NCBI GenBank assembly: GCA_973895155.1
Contig: OZ316892.1
Coordinates: 3,100,001-3,164,000 of the forward strand
Reading direction: 5' to 3'
DNA from: Marsupella aquatica
Taxonomy: Eukaryota; Marchantiophyta
Length of the DNA stretch: 64,000 bases
The translations under genes were made by a program, and so were the position numbers. Shown piece by piece: positions 21,779 through 34,599 of this stretch (positions are counted from its first letter, which is position 1; every line of letters begins with the position of its first letter). The notes below the pieces were generated by a model that was not told where the DNA came from, ran no database searches, and was given only the letters and a program-made list of their open reading frames with translations.

Positions 21779-24700
21779 ATGGGGAAGAGAGCATTTCTCT
21801 CCGAGTTCGACACAGCTCAGATTTTGAGGAGGTGTGTTTTTTTTCCTTACTGTCGTCCATCCTCTCAATTTCCGCTTTGCCTTGTTGCTTTGACTTTTGC
21901 TTTGAGCTTTCATGGTGGAGGGTTGGGAACTAGCCCGTCCTCTTGCTGCCGCATGAAGCCTTCTTGCTCCCTCCGCGCATGGCGAATTGAGATGGTGGAT
22001 TGAATAGCTCACAAGCTCCGGCCGTGATGGACAGTCATGGTTGTGCGCGCGTCTGGCTCTTTGTCCAAGGTTTAGGGCTTTGGCTGGACGCTCGGTAGCC
22101 AACCTAATCTGTCAAGCGAATGGGCCTGGCAAAGAATTTGCATCATCTGAGCTGTAATTGTTTGTTTGGTTGGAGGAGTGAAGTGGGCTGATCGCCGCGC
22201 GTTGATCAATGCAATGCAGGTATAGCGCGGTGACGGTAATGGGGTTGCTGCGGGAAGTGGCGAAATGCAGCGACAGTTCGAGGCTGGATTGGAATGTTGT
22301 TATGAAGAAGTTGAACTCGAGCATCAGCAGTGCCAAAGAGTGCCAGGCGCTTTGGCGGCATATAGCGTATCGGAAAGAATTGGCTGATTTCTATCCGGAC
22401 GACGAGCAGCCCTCGGTATGTTGCAATTGAAGGAGAGTATCGAAATTAGGTTTCTAAAGATCATCATCTAGTTTAGCTTCAGTGTCTAAGGATGCCTCAT
22501 TTTTAAATGATTGTGCATTCGAAGATCTCTAGTGACTTTGGGGACAAAATGATTGCAATGCCATTGCAGGATGATGAAAGTGATCTGGAGTTTGAGCTAT
22601 TGCCCTCACCGGCTGTGAGTTCTGAGGCCAATGCCGACGTTGTTCGATGGGTGAAGGTAGGATTCTTCCACTCTCTTTTACCCGCAGCGTCTGTCGGGTC
22701 TTTGACCAGTCCTTCAGTTGCTGATACTCGTTCTCTTCTCAAGTAAATGTAGAGCTTTAGTTGTATCAGGAGTTGCGGAGCAATTTTGGTTAAAGGAACC
22801 GATGAAATTGCTTAATCTATTTTCAGGCGACTTATATTTTACTTCTGTTTCACTATTTGAATAAACCTTGATTTAGAACTTCATGTGATAAGAGTTCTCC
22901 TGTGTGGTCCTCACACTCAATGAATGTCTATCACGGATGCAGACAGATATGCAGCGGTTTAACATACCTGTGGGTGGGAAGAAGAAAGGAGAAACAAAGT
23001 CAAAATCCCGGGATGTAAGCCTTCTAGCCGATTCCAATCAGGTTCGTCAAGTACTATGATGCCCAATGTAATCGTTATACCCCTATGAATTCCTGTGACA
23101 GCATGGAGTCGACGAGCACTGATAGCATAGCCTTTGTCGATGTGTCAGTCGCGATCTAATCTCGATATGGAAGCAGGTTCAAGTGTGGCAACGCATCACT
23201 TGGTTCTTACATTGCATTGGACCTGGCCACTATTTCACCGCGAAATCCCCATTCGCTGGAAAGTTGACGTACATCGATTGTTGCCCTCGGTTTTATTATG
23301 GAAAGTTTATGAAAACTTTTTCAATTGTCAAATCTGAAAACCTCTTCCCCATTCCTGCTGTGATGTTCTGCTTTACAAACAGTTGTTCTTGGCTTGCAGT
23401 GCATGTTGTTCCCCTTTTCGCACAGTTCCTTACCTTGCTGACCAGGCCTGAACTATGGTAAGCATTAACAACGAAGATGGCAAATGCCTGCTAGGATGCC
23501 AATTTTGGTTACGATTGCAAGCCTTCAATAACCGAGTTTTCCAAGGGGCTTACATCAGCTTCTACTTTGCTTGGAACTACCAGGACAGAAGTGTTCTCAG
23601 CCAACCACAAGCAGTTACAGGTTTTTGGGAACTCTGGCTTGGCTGTCACAGGTACTGACTCGGCAATGGTTTTGGACTGTGTTTCAACCAGGGTTTATCT
23701 GCCGGCAGGGATGGAAGTGATAAAGGGGCAAATGGCGTAGGTGTTATTGCTGGGGATTCTGGTACAGCTTCCCCGCCTCGTGGTACTGCTTGTCAAATCC
23801 CCTTGGCCAATCCTGAATGTACACTTTCCAAGGCAGCTTTGGGGCAATCAGAAAGGAAAAAGAGAAAGCTTTGGTCACTGGAGGAAGACCAGGAGCTTAT
23901 TGCAGCTGTAGAGAAATTTGGTGAAGGCAACTGGACAAATATCCTGAAGGGTTCCTTCACTCATGAACGCACTGCAGCACAATTGTCACAGGTACTGTCT
24001 GTCTGTTTGACTTTAGTCTCCTTGGCTCAACTTGCATCCAAACTTTGGGAAAGCAAGTCTTACCTCATCTGGGGGACATAAGTACCTTGAGCTGTTACGA
24101 TGAAGATACTACTCTTGAACAAGATTGGGCTACTACATATGATCTGCTTGTATTCTACCAAAGTAGAGCTCGTGGCAACTCTCCACAAGTTTTTTCCTAA
24201 ATCTGGTGGTCAACGCTTTAAAATAGCAGGGAGCTCCCCACCAAGTACTGACACGGAGACTCTCATTACCTTGACTTCTGAATGGAGTTGTAGTCACTCT
24301 TCGTCATTTAAGGTTCTTTATGGACAACTTTGAGGCTGAACTGAAGAGTCTGACTCATTGATATTACTTTTTCCTCATCTAAGCGACAGGTTTGGCCTGT
24401 CGGCCCGTACTTTGATGTCTCTAGGCAGTGCCATCTCTTCAGGTTAGCCAGTAGTATTCCTGCATCCCTTATGTTGATTATTAGTCTAGCATCAGTAGAC
24501 TTTAAATTTGCCGTCAGTCTTCGGACCCAAGCTCTGTTCCTAAAGTACGATTTATGCGAAATCCTGCTCAGCTCTGTAGGTCTCCTCAGAATATTTTCCT
24601 TTCCAAGAAACCGTTCACTGCTTGTCCCTTTGAGGATCATTCTTTTTCATCGAAACGCATGTTGCACATCTTTAGAATATCTATTTAGTACATTCCGACA

Positions 24701-26202
24701 ATGGACGACCTACAGTTGCCATAACTTTGGTAGTGCTATCTTCTTCGTGTGTTAAACGGCAGGGTTGGAGTCTACTTCGTCTCTGCCGTTTGTACTTTGC
24801 AAATGTGAAGCTGCAGCAATCCGTAACTTAGTTTGTTTTAGAAACGAGGATTTGACAAATTTTATCGTGGGACATGTGGTCCCATGTTGATGGTGCTGCT
24901 GTTTGCCTTTGTACTTCTGTCGGTCTAGTCTGCATGGGCAAGTATGTCATAATCTGGTCAGCAACTTACTGGCCGCGTCGTTTGGATACCTATTTCAAAT
25001 CCTTGATGTAGTTGATGATCTTCCAGCACTTATCGAGTGATGATAATTCTAGTCAGTCAATCTAACAAGATTTACCGCCCATTTTTTTGCAGAGATGGGC
25101 ATTAATACGAAAACGCAGAGATATACGAGCAGCCGCAAGCAAACCAACTTCTGCTCCATCGGCTGAGCAAGGAAATGGTGTTCAAACCCCTGCTGCTGAC
25201 CAGAGTCTTCCAACAACCCCTGCACAAAATGGAGGCACCTCTGCCAGTGTGTCACCCATCGTGCCTCCAACTACGATTGCTCAAAATGGCGGTATGGATG
25301 ATGGTATGGATGATGCTGTAGCGCCTAGCACAACCACGGCATCAGTCCCATCATCTTCTGGCTGCCAAAGTCAGGATCATGCTAGCAGTCCTCCAACGAC
25401 ATCTCTGAATAATGGCGTCAATGGTGCTCCCAATGGCTCAGTAGTAGTCTCTGGTGCTATGGACAGTGTTTCTCTTAAGGGGGGAGTTGGAACATCGACA
25501 CGAATAGCAGCAAATGGTGGCCAACGGCAGGCCTCGGCTGGTGGTTCTGCTCGGACTACAGCAGGGGCTTCCGCAGTTGTTACAGCCATGGCTGTAGGCC
25601 AGGCCCGCAGTACCAGTGCCAAGAGTCCAGGTGCTAGTGTTGGAGCAGGCCGCCTTATTACCCCTGGCGCAGTTGTGAGGAGTGCCGCTGCAGCCCAGGT
25701 TGCCTCAGTTGGGCAGGCAGCAACACCGCCAACAGCCGGAGCACCGACTTCAGGTTCCAGTAAGTACAATGTTCGGAGTAATTCAGGAGCAGCTGGGAGC
25801 CGTGGCGGTTCTTCAAAAGCAATGACAGGGCCTGATCCAGGTGTGCAAGCAGCAGCAGTTGCAGCAGGTGCGAGGATTGCTCCAGCTTCAGCTCTTTTGA
25901 AAGCTTCACATTCTGGGAATGTGGTGCACATTAGGCAAGGTGGGGTCCCAGTCACAAAGGGGTTACAAAGTCAAACAGGAATGAATGGTGGTGGAGGTTC
26001 ACGGGGCACATCTGGGGCCATTGTGCACTACATAACCACTGGTGGGGGTGGAACTCCTTCGACCCTGCTTAGTGCTCAGAGATCCGCTCAGCAAACGAAG
26101 AATCAAGCAACAAAGGCATCGAGCATCCCTCAGACGACAAGTAGTGCAACACCCAATGACTCAGTTTCTCCAACCACATCAAGTCCAACACCTCCCAAGT
26201 AA
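21779..26202 (+). CDS. DRMY1-like single-Myb/SANT protein
   Basis: Six exons (21779-21831, 22220-22415, 22570-22656, 22943-23014, 23692-23991, 25093-26202) give an open 605-residue protein; every junction is GT-AG and in phase. Residues about 18-75 hold the helical N-terminal domain (RYSAVTVMGLLREV, ECQALWRHIAYRKEL). DDESDLEFEL and a Lys-rich patch follow. A single Myb/SANT repeat spans 190-245 with Trp at 197, 217 and 238, ending QLSQRWALIRKRRDIR. The C-terminal 350 residues are Ser/Thr/Ala/Gly/Pro-rich and probably disordered. This order matches Arabidopsis DRMY1 (At1g58220) and its paralog DP1, nuclear proteins needed for uniform organ growth and translation capacity. The function here is inferred. 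The start is chosen because exon 1 joins the conserved RYSAVT block exactly. The gene converges with the S1 gene downstream. Confidence 0.88.
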
Positions 26203-28289
26203 TTCCCATTGGCCTATTCTTTAACGGAATGCAAACTTCTTTGGAAGACCTTGGTTGATCCTTTGTCGGTATCATGTGAATGAGCCCCGATCCGGATCCC
26301 TAGGGGCAAAGTCAGATACGACGACTGTAGGGGTTTATTGGCCCATACCGTATAACGTCGAACCAGTTTGTGGTGGACATGCTAGGTCTTCAGAAAATCT
26401 TGGTACATATATTGAGGGAGCAAAAGCTCAGTATATTTCTGAGTGTTCCAAAGTTTTGTCAGTGTGATAGGGTGATGTTCTTGACTGTACATGTTAATTC
26501 AGTGGAGGGAGTGATATATTCTCCAATGCTAGGAAGTCAGGTGAGCATGTTCATGTATGATGTATATACACTTTGAACCTGACCAGAGTCGGCTAGGATT
26601 GTAATCATCTCTGAGCACTGTAACTGTGGAGCAATCTTGATACACGCCTTCGTGATCGGGCCTCCTCCTCCTCGCCCGCGTCTCTTCCAGACATAGATTG
26701 GCTAGCTACTCGCAATCTTGCCACTCCGTTGACGGTGTTCTGTCATTGTGAATTCAGTGATACACCAATTTGCTGGTATTTTGGAATATGTAAATAGTAG
26801 GTGTATACAACAATTTCAATTGCAATAAAGGTAACTTTAAACGGAGAAAAAGAGTGGACGGCACATGGACTAATATACTTCTGATGAACACAGCACATTC
26901 ATCATTTCCGTCCAATTTTTTCAAGATGCAGTCCAATGCACATCTTTTTATGTTATCTTTTTTCAAAAACGGTTTCCAAGATCTACTACATTGGAATGGA
27001 TGACTGTCAATCCAACACAACCCGCAAAATTGTAGGTACCGTATAGATACGGAATGGACATGCCACCACCAATTGAGAATAGACAGTGATACTAAATCTT
27101 TGAAGGATGAGCCTGGACTCTGATATATTTACTGGCTGTCTCCAACATCAATTTTACATGAACTCTACATCTGTGGCAGAGTTGATGTATTGGGGATCTG
27201 GACTTGCCCATGTCGAACCAAGCAATCAGCACTCTTAGTTGTTTTTCGCCCGCAATTGCTGTGAACCAGCCTTAACTTCGTACGTACACTACAGAATTCC
27301 ATCCTCTCCAACTGTATCTTTCCTCGTCTTATCTATATATTATCATTATCATGACCAGGTCATTGCCACCTAGCAGTACGCAATGAAAGATGTCATGTAG
27401 TTATGCCAACGTTCAAGTCCAACGCAATTGACTGATGAAATGTTTTCTTGCTGCTTGTCCTTATATATGCTGTCCATTTGGCAATAAGGTCCATATCTCA
27501 GAATCTTGCCGTTATGGAATGAGCGAATGACAATTTCACCACAACTCATGTTGTCAGGAGGACAAACTTAGATTCCACAAAAATCAAACCTGCCTATAGG
27601 CAATGAGCACGTCCTGTGCTTCTGAATTCTGCGCCTCAGTTTTTAGATTAGGAAATTCAAGTACATCGTAGCATTTGAAGGTAGGCCACGGGGTCAGTTC
27701 CCCAGTTCATAAACCGGGAATGATTTAAACAACCTCTCAAAACAAAGTTGCAACTACACTCTGATTTGTCTGCTATCCAACTGAAGAGTAGTCATTCACA
27801 TTCACTAGCTTAACCTATGGTGGGTGTCCATTGCTATTTGATAGGTTTTGCAGCAGCCCTCTTAACATCCCGTTTTCAAATTCGCATTTGACTCTGTCCG
27901 AGGCTGAGAATTTGATACTTATATCAAAACTCACGGCTCAAACGCTGAAACTCGCACAATTGAAGTATACTAGCATTAGAGCCTGGTAGGCAACTGCACA
28001 GAGTGCTGAAGCTGCATTGAAAACGGTATACTAACCACAGCACATATGTAAGTCTCATCGAAAGAGGGCAAGGGACTAAAAAGGAGGATACACTATAGTT
28101 ATTTTTATTTCTGGGCACGCACTTGAACCAACCACTACCAAGGAATTCTGAGACGGAACCCTCAATTGCAACGATGTGAACCTCGTTCCACCAGACAACA
28201 TTTCAACAGCACAGCTGATATGGAGTGGTGGTGGACAACTCAGACCATGACAAAAGAACTGCAAAACTGAACCACCATTGACATTACTG
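26203..28289. other. Intergenic between convergent genes
   Basis: Holds the 3-prime flanks of the DRMY1-like gene (left) and the S1-domain gene (right). No coding exon, RNA gene or transposon end was recognised. Short frames of 60-90 codons lack support. Confidence 0.5.
28104..28109 (-). terminator. Possible polyadenylation signal of S1-domain gene
   Basis: AATAAA on the minus strand lies about 180 nt after the stop codon at 28290. The position is suitable for a 3-prime UTR of normal plant length, but the signal is short and occurs by chance in A/T-rich DNA. Confidence 0.3.
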
Positions 28290-31200
28290 TTATTGCTCTT
28301 TCTTTAAAGATTCTAACAAAAAAATCTCTCCATAATCTAGCCAGTCTTGATTTGCAGGACATGGGTCCTCAATTTTCTTTTGAGTGTCCATAGTTTGTCC
28401 ATAGCCGTAATTTTCATCTCCAGAAACGGGACTCCGCTTCCTTGCTACCATCTCCTCTGCTTCTTGAAATACTCTCTGCATACCATAAGATGAGAACTAT
28501 TACAGTTTGCTCGTTTTTTGATCAAACATGCATTCGTAAATGAAAGAACTCAGAAAATAATTTATAAACATTCTGAGCATGTCACAGAAACTCAGATTAA
28601 ATTCAGAACAAAATGACAAACGATTTGAGACTATAATTGAAAAGTTTGTGGTTCTAAGTTTGATACAATTTTGTATGATCATAATTTAAGGGAAGCATTA
28701 CCTTTTTATCTTTGAGCATCAGTCCTTGGCTACTTTCCAAATCAGCGGTGCTACACAACACAGAGAAAGCCGTCGAAAAAGTCAATTTTGGTATAACGCT
28801 AGGTAAAGAACCAATATTCGGAGCAGCGTCACAAGCATGTGCTGGGTTGAGAGGGATTTGTGTACTTTGCTTTCTCCTCGCTCTACAAGGTCTTCCATGG
28901 AGTTTCAGACAATCATTCCCAGACATGTACAATGCAGACTTGAAAATTTTTACTGACGATCTTTACCTCAATCCAATCCTGCGCGGATTGCCAGATTCGA
29001 TTACCAAAGCTTTCACCTTCTCCCCTGCCGTGAATATAGACCTAATATCTGGAATGTAACAACGAGATATGTTGGATATATGCAGCATCGCCCTGCAAGT
29101 AAGGGAAAGCCGCACACCAATTGGCAACACAACTGTCAGTATCTGAATAGAATCCGTAGGCGGCCACCATTAAAATTGAAGTTAATAATGAGCCTGTCCT
29201 TTCCATTCTTGTTTCGATCCTCAAACATAACCCTGAAATTTAAGCTTCAAGTCTAGGCATTGCACGAGATAGGAGCCCTGCCTACACATTTGAGTTTCAG
29301 AAGTGAAGAGAACTCCTTCGTACAGATGGAAACCATCTTCAATCCACTATATCATTACGACTGCGTAACGGAATATCGTATTACAGTAAGGAGTAAAGAA
29401 AGGTACCGTAATGATGTCCCATCGACGATGATTTCAACTCCAAACGGAAGTATCCGGTCGACAGTTCCGACAACTAAAGATCCTAATTTAAGATTCCTCC
29501 GGCCCTGGAGAAAATGAATGATTGCATTAATTTCACTCTTTTGACAAAAGAAGCTTGCTGTACCTTTCAAAAGCCAAATTCTTGGGCACAAACAAAGTAG
29601 TTCTGATGAGGATAGACCAAACCCAGGGGGTTTAGCTCTATCCGAGGACTAAGATAAGAACATACCCATGCTCGTTTTTCACTCACAAGCAGCTTTCCTG
29701 AGGCTTCATCGACATCTGTAATCAAAATATTTTTCCATTCCCCGACCTACATAAACAAAAGTCCAGACGAGGATAGACAAGTCAGACAATGCTGATTTCA
29801 AAAGTAAGTTCTCCAAAAACACATGACGCCCTTGGCTTTAAAAAAATCTTCCAAATCTGACTCTTGTAATTCAAACAATATGAATATTTTCCAGACAATG
29901 ACAATTACTGCTTCTGAAGAGCTCCAAACAACATGCTTCACAAATCTCCTTTTACGCACGTAAAATGGTTTAATAATTCGACTCATGTAGGGATCCATTT
30001 CAAAAGCTCTAGGTTCCAACTGTCAATTCACTTACGTCATTCTTGGGAGACTTGAGAAACTTCGGTCGGTTCAGGAACTCGTTTCGCGGTAAAATAGCTC
30101 GTAGGCCCTACAATGAAGACAATAAAAACTCAATGTTTTAGGAAACGAAGCGATTCAGTAAACTGCCCGAAATTCACCCGGGCAAAGACACAACAATACA
30201 AATTCTAATCCCTCTCCCAGCACGCAGAACTAAGGAGTCACAGCTACGAACCTCAATCTTGAAAACCAGCCCTTCAGAGTTCCACGCCACGCACTGGGCT
30301 TCGATAGCTTCATCCTGTTCGTGAATCTGTGCGATGGAAGGGCAGGGACCATTAGGCTTTGCGAGTAAATCCGAAAAATTTCCAACCTTCCACCTTCTGT
30401 AACCATTCATTGAATTTGCAGAGGACAATCCAACTAAACCACAGTTCCTCTACTGAAAGACAACAGCCCACCTGTCTCACACGCTGCCAAGCAATGCACG
30501 TGGCGATTTTCCTGGCTGAGAGCACTGCTCTTCCACTCAGAGTCACACCTAAAACTTTCAGTGTAATAACTGTTCCGACAGGGGTCAGCGGATATGTGGG
30601 CTTCAGGGCTTCTCTATCGCCTAGAAACCGAAATTGCCCTGGTGACATTGCCGGCATTGAAGAACCAGATTCATCCAGCTCCCAGAAGAGTTCGTCAGCC
30701 CTAAATACATCAAACGGCTTCAAATCCTTTGAAAGCATTCGCCCCAGCTGCTTTGCTCCAATGTCAACGTCCAGCTGATACTCACTCCCAGAAACAACTA
30801 CCCCAGTCACTTCATCACCGACCTTTGGGATGTAATATTCCAAATCCTCTTGTAGTTGCGGTTCAGGTTCGGGTTCAGGCCGTTCATCATGCTTCTCAGA
30901 ATTGACCTGCCTCGCTCTTGGCACCGGGTCGAATGTGGCTGGAGGTTCTTGAGAGGGTTTCCGGACGCCCAGATGGCTCCGCTTCTTAATCTCAAGCAGT
31001 TCTATGGGAGGTTGTTCCTCAGTGACACCGTCTTGGGCCGACACTAACACGGCCCCTTCCTCCTCATCCTCTTGGGCTTCAGTTACATTATTAATTTCTT
31101 GATGATGAACGATCTTTCCATTGTGCAATCCCCTATTCCTTAACCCTAAACCCTCCTCATCTGCTGTACCACCTTCGTGATCTACAGGCCATTCTACGTC

Positions 31201-31842
31201 TTGAATCGCTTCAAAATCTGTTGCTCCCAAACTTACGGTCCCTAGGCCGTTGTTGAATGCCACATGTCCACTTCCTCCTCTGGTCGATGATGATGTACTG
31301 AGGCGTTCCACTCCTCCATCTCTCCCGAGACTTTGCCATTCTCCGTCTTGCACCGCAGCCTCGGCACCGTTTGAAATCAAGGCGGCGGCAGACTCATGGT
31401 GAGCAGTCTTCACGTCAAAGGCTGGACTAGGACTGCTGCTGCTGCTATCAACAGCAGATGAACCCTCCACTTCAGCAGCCGAGCTCGGGGCGACCCTGCA
31501 CGAACGCAATTCATTGTGCCTGTTCTTCCCTGCCTCTCCTCGTCCTCGTCCTCCTCTTCCTCCTCTTCCTCCTCTTCCTCCTCGTCCTGCTGCGGGTCTC
31601 TCAACATGCCTGCTCCTGCTGCTGCTTCGGCATCGCAGTCGACAAGTGTGAGCGAATCTACCTCGCCCTCGGCGGGTAGGGTTTTCGACCAGATGCAAAA
31701 CACCCACGGAATTGAACGCACGAGGGCCCAACGAGTGCTGGACAAAGTGATCAACGTGGGATTGACATGACACCACTCGAGGAGGATGAGCTAACATCGC
31801 GATTGAGCAAACTCCTTGCCCCTCGAGGCTGGGCAGACACAA
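28290..31842 (-). CDS. Chloroplast S1-domain RNA-binding protein, RLSB/PDE338-like
   Basis: Eight minus-strand exons (31842-30472, 30326-30252, 30107-30036, 29746-29666, 29504-29407, 29092-28967, 28750-28702, 28475-28290) give an open 685-residue protein; all junctions are GT-AG and in phase. The N-terminus is Arg/Ser-rich and acid-poor like a plastid transit peptide, with Met 1 (31842) or Met 16 (31797) as start. A low-complexity zone with GRGGRGG follows. S1-type units are seen at about 339-450 (PKVGDEVTGVVVSG, LSGRAVLSARK, IAWQRVRQ), 458-533 (GLRAILPRNEF) and 534-610 (LKLGSLVVGTVDRILPFG, MLHISNISR). It ends ADLESSQGLML, QEAEEMVARKR. This matches RLSB / PDE338 (At1g71720), which binds rbcL mRNA in chloroplasts. 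The N-terminal insert looks longer than usual. Confidence 0.88.
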
Positions 31843-32229
31843 TCGCAGCGACTATGGCGCTTCGAGCCTAGTTTTCCTGAATCGAGCCTAGATTTCCTGA
31901 ATCCTGCCGTCTTCTTTAGGATCGAAAAGGGAGCAGAATCGGATGAGCTCGCCCTCGGGCCAGCTCGTGGCCGTAGCAATTACAGAATCATGGTGAGCAA
32001 TTCAATCGATCACACGAAATCGAAACGATGGAAAATGCAGAACACGGCATGTTGTGATATCCTGGAAATGGAAATGCAGAAAGGCGGAGAAGGGGGAGAT
32101 GGAACTCCTAAAACCCTAGCTGGGGTTTGGGGATTGGTTTGCCCAGTGGAGGGGAGAGATGCTCTACCTCGTTGCTTTGTCGTGTGGTGGGTCCCCAAAA
32201 TGCCTTCACATCAGGGACACCAAAATTGT
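31843..32229. other. Upstream region of S1-domain gene
   Basis: Promoter and 5-prime UTR region of the minus-strand S1 gene. A GAGCCTAG(T/A)TTTCCTGAATC phrase is directly repeated at about 31864 and 31884. No coding exon was recognised. Confidence 0.4.
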
Positions 32230-32329
32230 ATCTAAGTCAACCTTGTGAATTTATTTTGTACCAGATCAATCAGATGATCTCGGGTAAAAGATGTTGGTGC
32301 TAGAAATATATGGTTAAATAAAATATGTT

Positions 32330-32660
32330 GTTGCCTAAACCATGTCATTAAGTTAAATAAATCATTGTGTAAAATGACATCTTTACAAGACATTTTACAT
32401 TTAACCACATTTTTAAAGCTGAACAATCATTGTTTTAGTGTAAAGATGTCTTTACACAAAAAATGTGGTTAAATGAAAGAGGAAATGTGGTTAAATGAAA
32501 GAGGTTGTTGCACAAAAGATGTTGTTAAGCAAAACATGTAATTTATGGAAAAGATGATGTTGTGCAAAAGATATTGAAGCGTAAAAGATAACACTAAGCA
32601 AAAGATATCTTGGTGCAAAAAATATAGTGTTATAAAAGATGTTGTCATATGTGGTGGTCC
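32330..32660 (+). repeat. AAAGATGT-type degenerate satellite array
   Basis: Degenerate units such as GTTGCACAAAAGATGTTG, GTTGTGCAAAAGATATTG and AAGCAAAAGATATCTTGG repeat at roughly 20-24 bp. They belong to the same family as the arrays at 545-830 and 33180-33350 and, inverted, 42430-42860. Confidence 0.65.
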
Positions 32661-33179
32661 CCATGCCTAAACCGTGCCACCCCGGCAGAGTAGCTTGGCC
32701 CCCAATTGCATGTTGTTTCATCCAAATACATATATTTTGTTAAGTGTGTTTGTTTTCATTGAATGTAGTTTACATAGAATGTACTCATTTTCCTTTCCTG
32801 GGAGTACCAAGGGGAGGGGCTAGTACACTCTCCTTGCATGGCACATGGGGACTACATTGGGACAGGGGCCAATACAAACAAGACAATGGTTGGATAGAGA
32901 ATGTACTTGCAAGTAGAGTGACTAGGAGGATCAAGAAGGATTCTTCTCCCTCCACTTATAGCTGTGGTTTGATATTTGTTACCTCTTTTATATATCAAAG
33001 TGCCAGAAAGCACAAACGCTTTGCTTTCAGTATTTTCCTTGGCAGAGAAAACTGTGTGTTTTGAAACTACCATTGTAAAAAGTGGCAGACCTTATGTTAT
33101 AGTTTTTAATAGCTCAATACCTCTGCATACAAGATGTAGTACCCTGGGTTCTGCCAAGGTACAAAAAAGACCCAAGTTC

Positions 33180-33360
33180 TTCTAAAGCCACATATATTGT
33201 GCCAAAGATGACATTGCATAAGGAATGTGGTTGCAAAAACAATGTTGTTTTGTAAAAGAAATTGTCGATGTGGTTGCTTAAAAAAAAACCATTGCTGAAA
33301 AGGTGTTGCTTGTAGAGTTTCATTACCAAAAAGGACATCATTGCATAAATGATGCTATAA
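33180..33360 (+). repeat. AAAGATG-type degenerate satellite array
   Basis: GCCAAAGATGACATTGC, GTGGTTGCAAAAACAATG and AAAAAGGACATCATTGC units repeat irregularly. It is a short relative of the array at 32330-32660 and precedes a related repeat body at 34730-35580. Confidence 0.55.
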
Positions 33361-33685
33361 TTTAATCTCAATCTTGAATCTAAAGCCCGGATGGATCGAG
33401 ACATTGCCTCTGCCCATCCCCATGGACTGCGTAAAGCAAGCGTTGCTTTTACACCAGAAAGGAACCGGTCACGGATCACAATTGACTACTTTGACTACTT
33501 TGTGGAGAAAGTAGTCAAGTCAGATGAACATTTTAAAACAATGACCTCAATTCAATGTAATGGCTCTGTCAACAATGTTGCCAAAAAGAATGGAGCTTCT
33601 TTGTCTTGAAGCTATAATCTAAGTGAGTCCAATTTAATTCAAACAAAATGGATGAATGAGATGAAAGATGTGATTGAACACATTT

Positions 33686-34017
33686 TGTTAAGGATTTCTC
33701 GTAGTCTTGTGACTCATACGTTATGGCAGTTAGCTTAACCAAAGTTAGGGACTTAGCTGAGGTTAGGTTAGTTGTATGTGACCTTGCATATACCAGGGCT
33801 AGTGTAAGCTGCTGGTACATGGTGCTTGCTCATTGTAACGAAATAACTTGAGGAAGAGAGAGAGCTTGTGTGTTTGACGACTCTTGAAGTAAAATTGTTG
33901 TGTTCGTGTGGACGTAGCCTTGGAGAAGAGGCGAACCACATATGGATTGTGTCGACTACGTGTGCATGGTATGAATCATGATTGTATCATCATAAAGGAA
34001 GACGTTATACTTCAACA
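33686..34017 (+). mobile_element. Copia-type LTR fragment or solo LTR
   Basis: Begins TGTTAAGGATTT and ends ACTTCAACA. It contains GTTCGTGTGGACGTAGCC and GCGAACCACATATGG, aligned with the equivalent core of the LTR at 13781-14133. The flanking pentamers (CATTT, CGTGT) do not match, so it is either old or one end of a recombined or deleted element. No coding domain adjoins it. Confidence 0.65.
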
Positions 34018-34599
34018 CGTGTGCCTCCCACATCATGGATTTGAGACACCATTTAAGAAAATTGTCAAGTTGTCGTGAACCTTAGAAGTACATAGCACAT
34101 TTTCAAAATGTGTGTGATGTCTTGATAGCTTACTTTATAGGGGCGTCAAAGTTGTCAACTGTTAGTGATGTAAAGTAACCTTACCTTTGATTTTGGCAAA
34201 TTGGGTTGATTTATTTGAAGAGCTTTTTAATCTCCATTTAAGTTGAAAATTTTCCTGCATGGCCTGTGATGTCCAATCTATTGTTTGACAAGTTTGAGAC
34301 TTTTCGAAATCATTTGCTTCACTTCCAATGAACACAGAGATGGTCAAATATTCTAAATCATGATTTCACTTTACACTTGGGAAAATTTCAAGTGGGTCAA
34401 CTGAAAATGAGCGTTCATGAGTAATGACATGACGTCTTGCCATCTTTCAAGTTCAAGGTTGTCAAGTTATAGGGGGGACCAGTTCAATAGTGTAACTAAA
34501 ACCGGTGCAAACGGTTAGGAGACCGTCTACAGGTCGCATTTCAGTCAATAGTGTACACAATGTTACCTAAGTCAATTTAAATGTTCGGAGCAAGACCAT

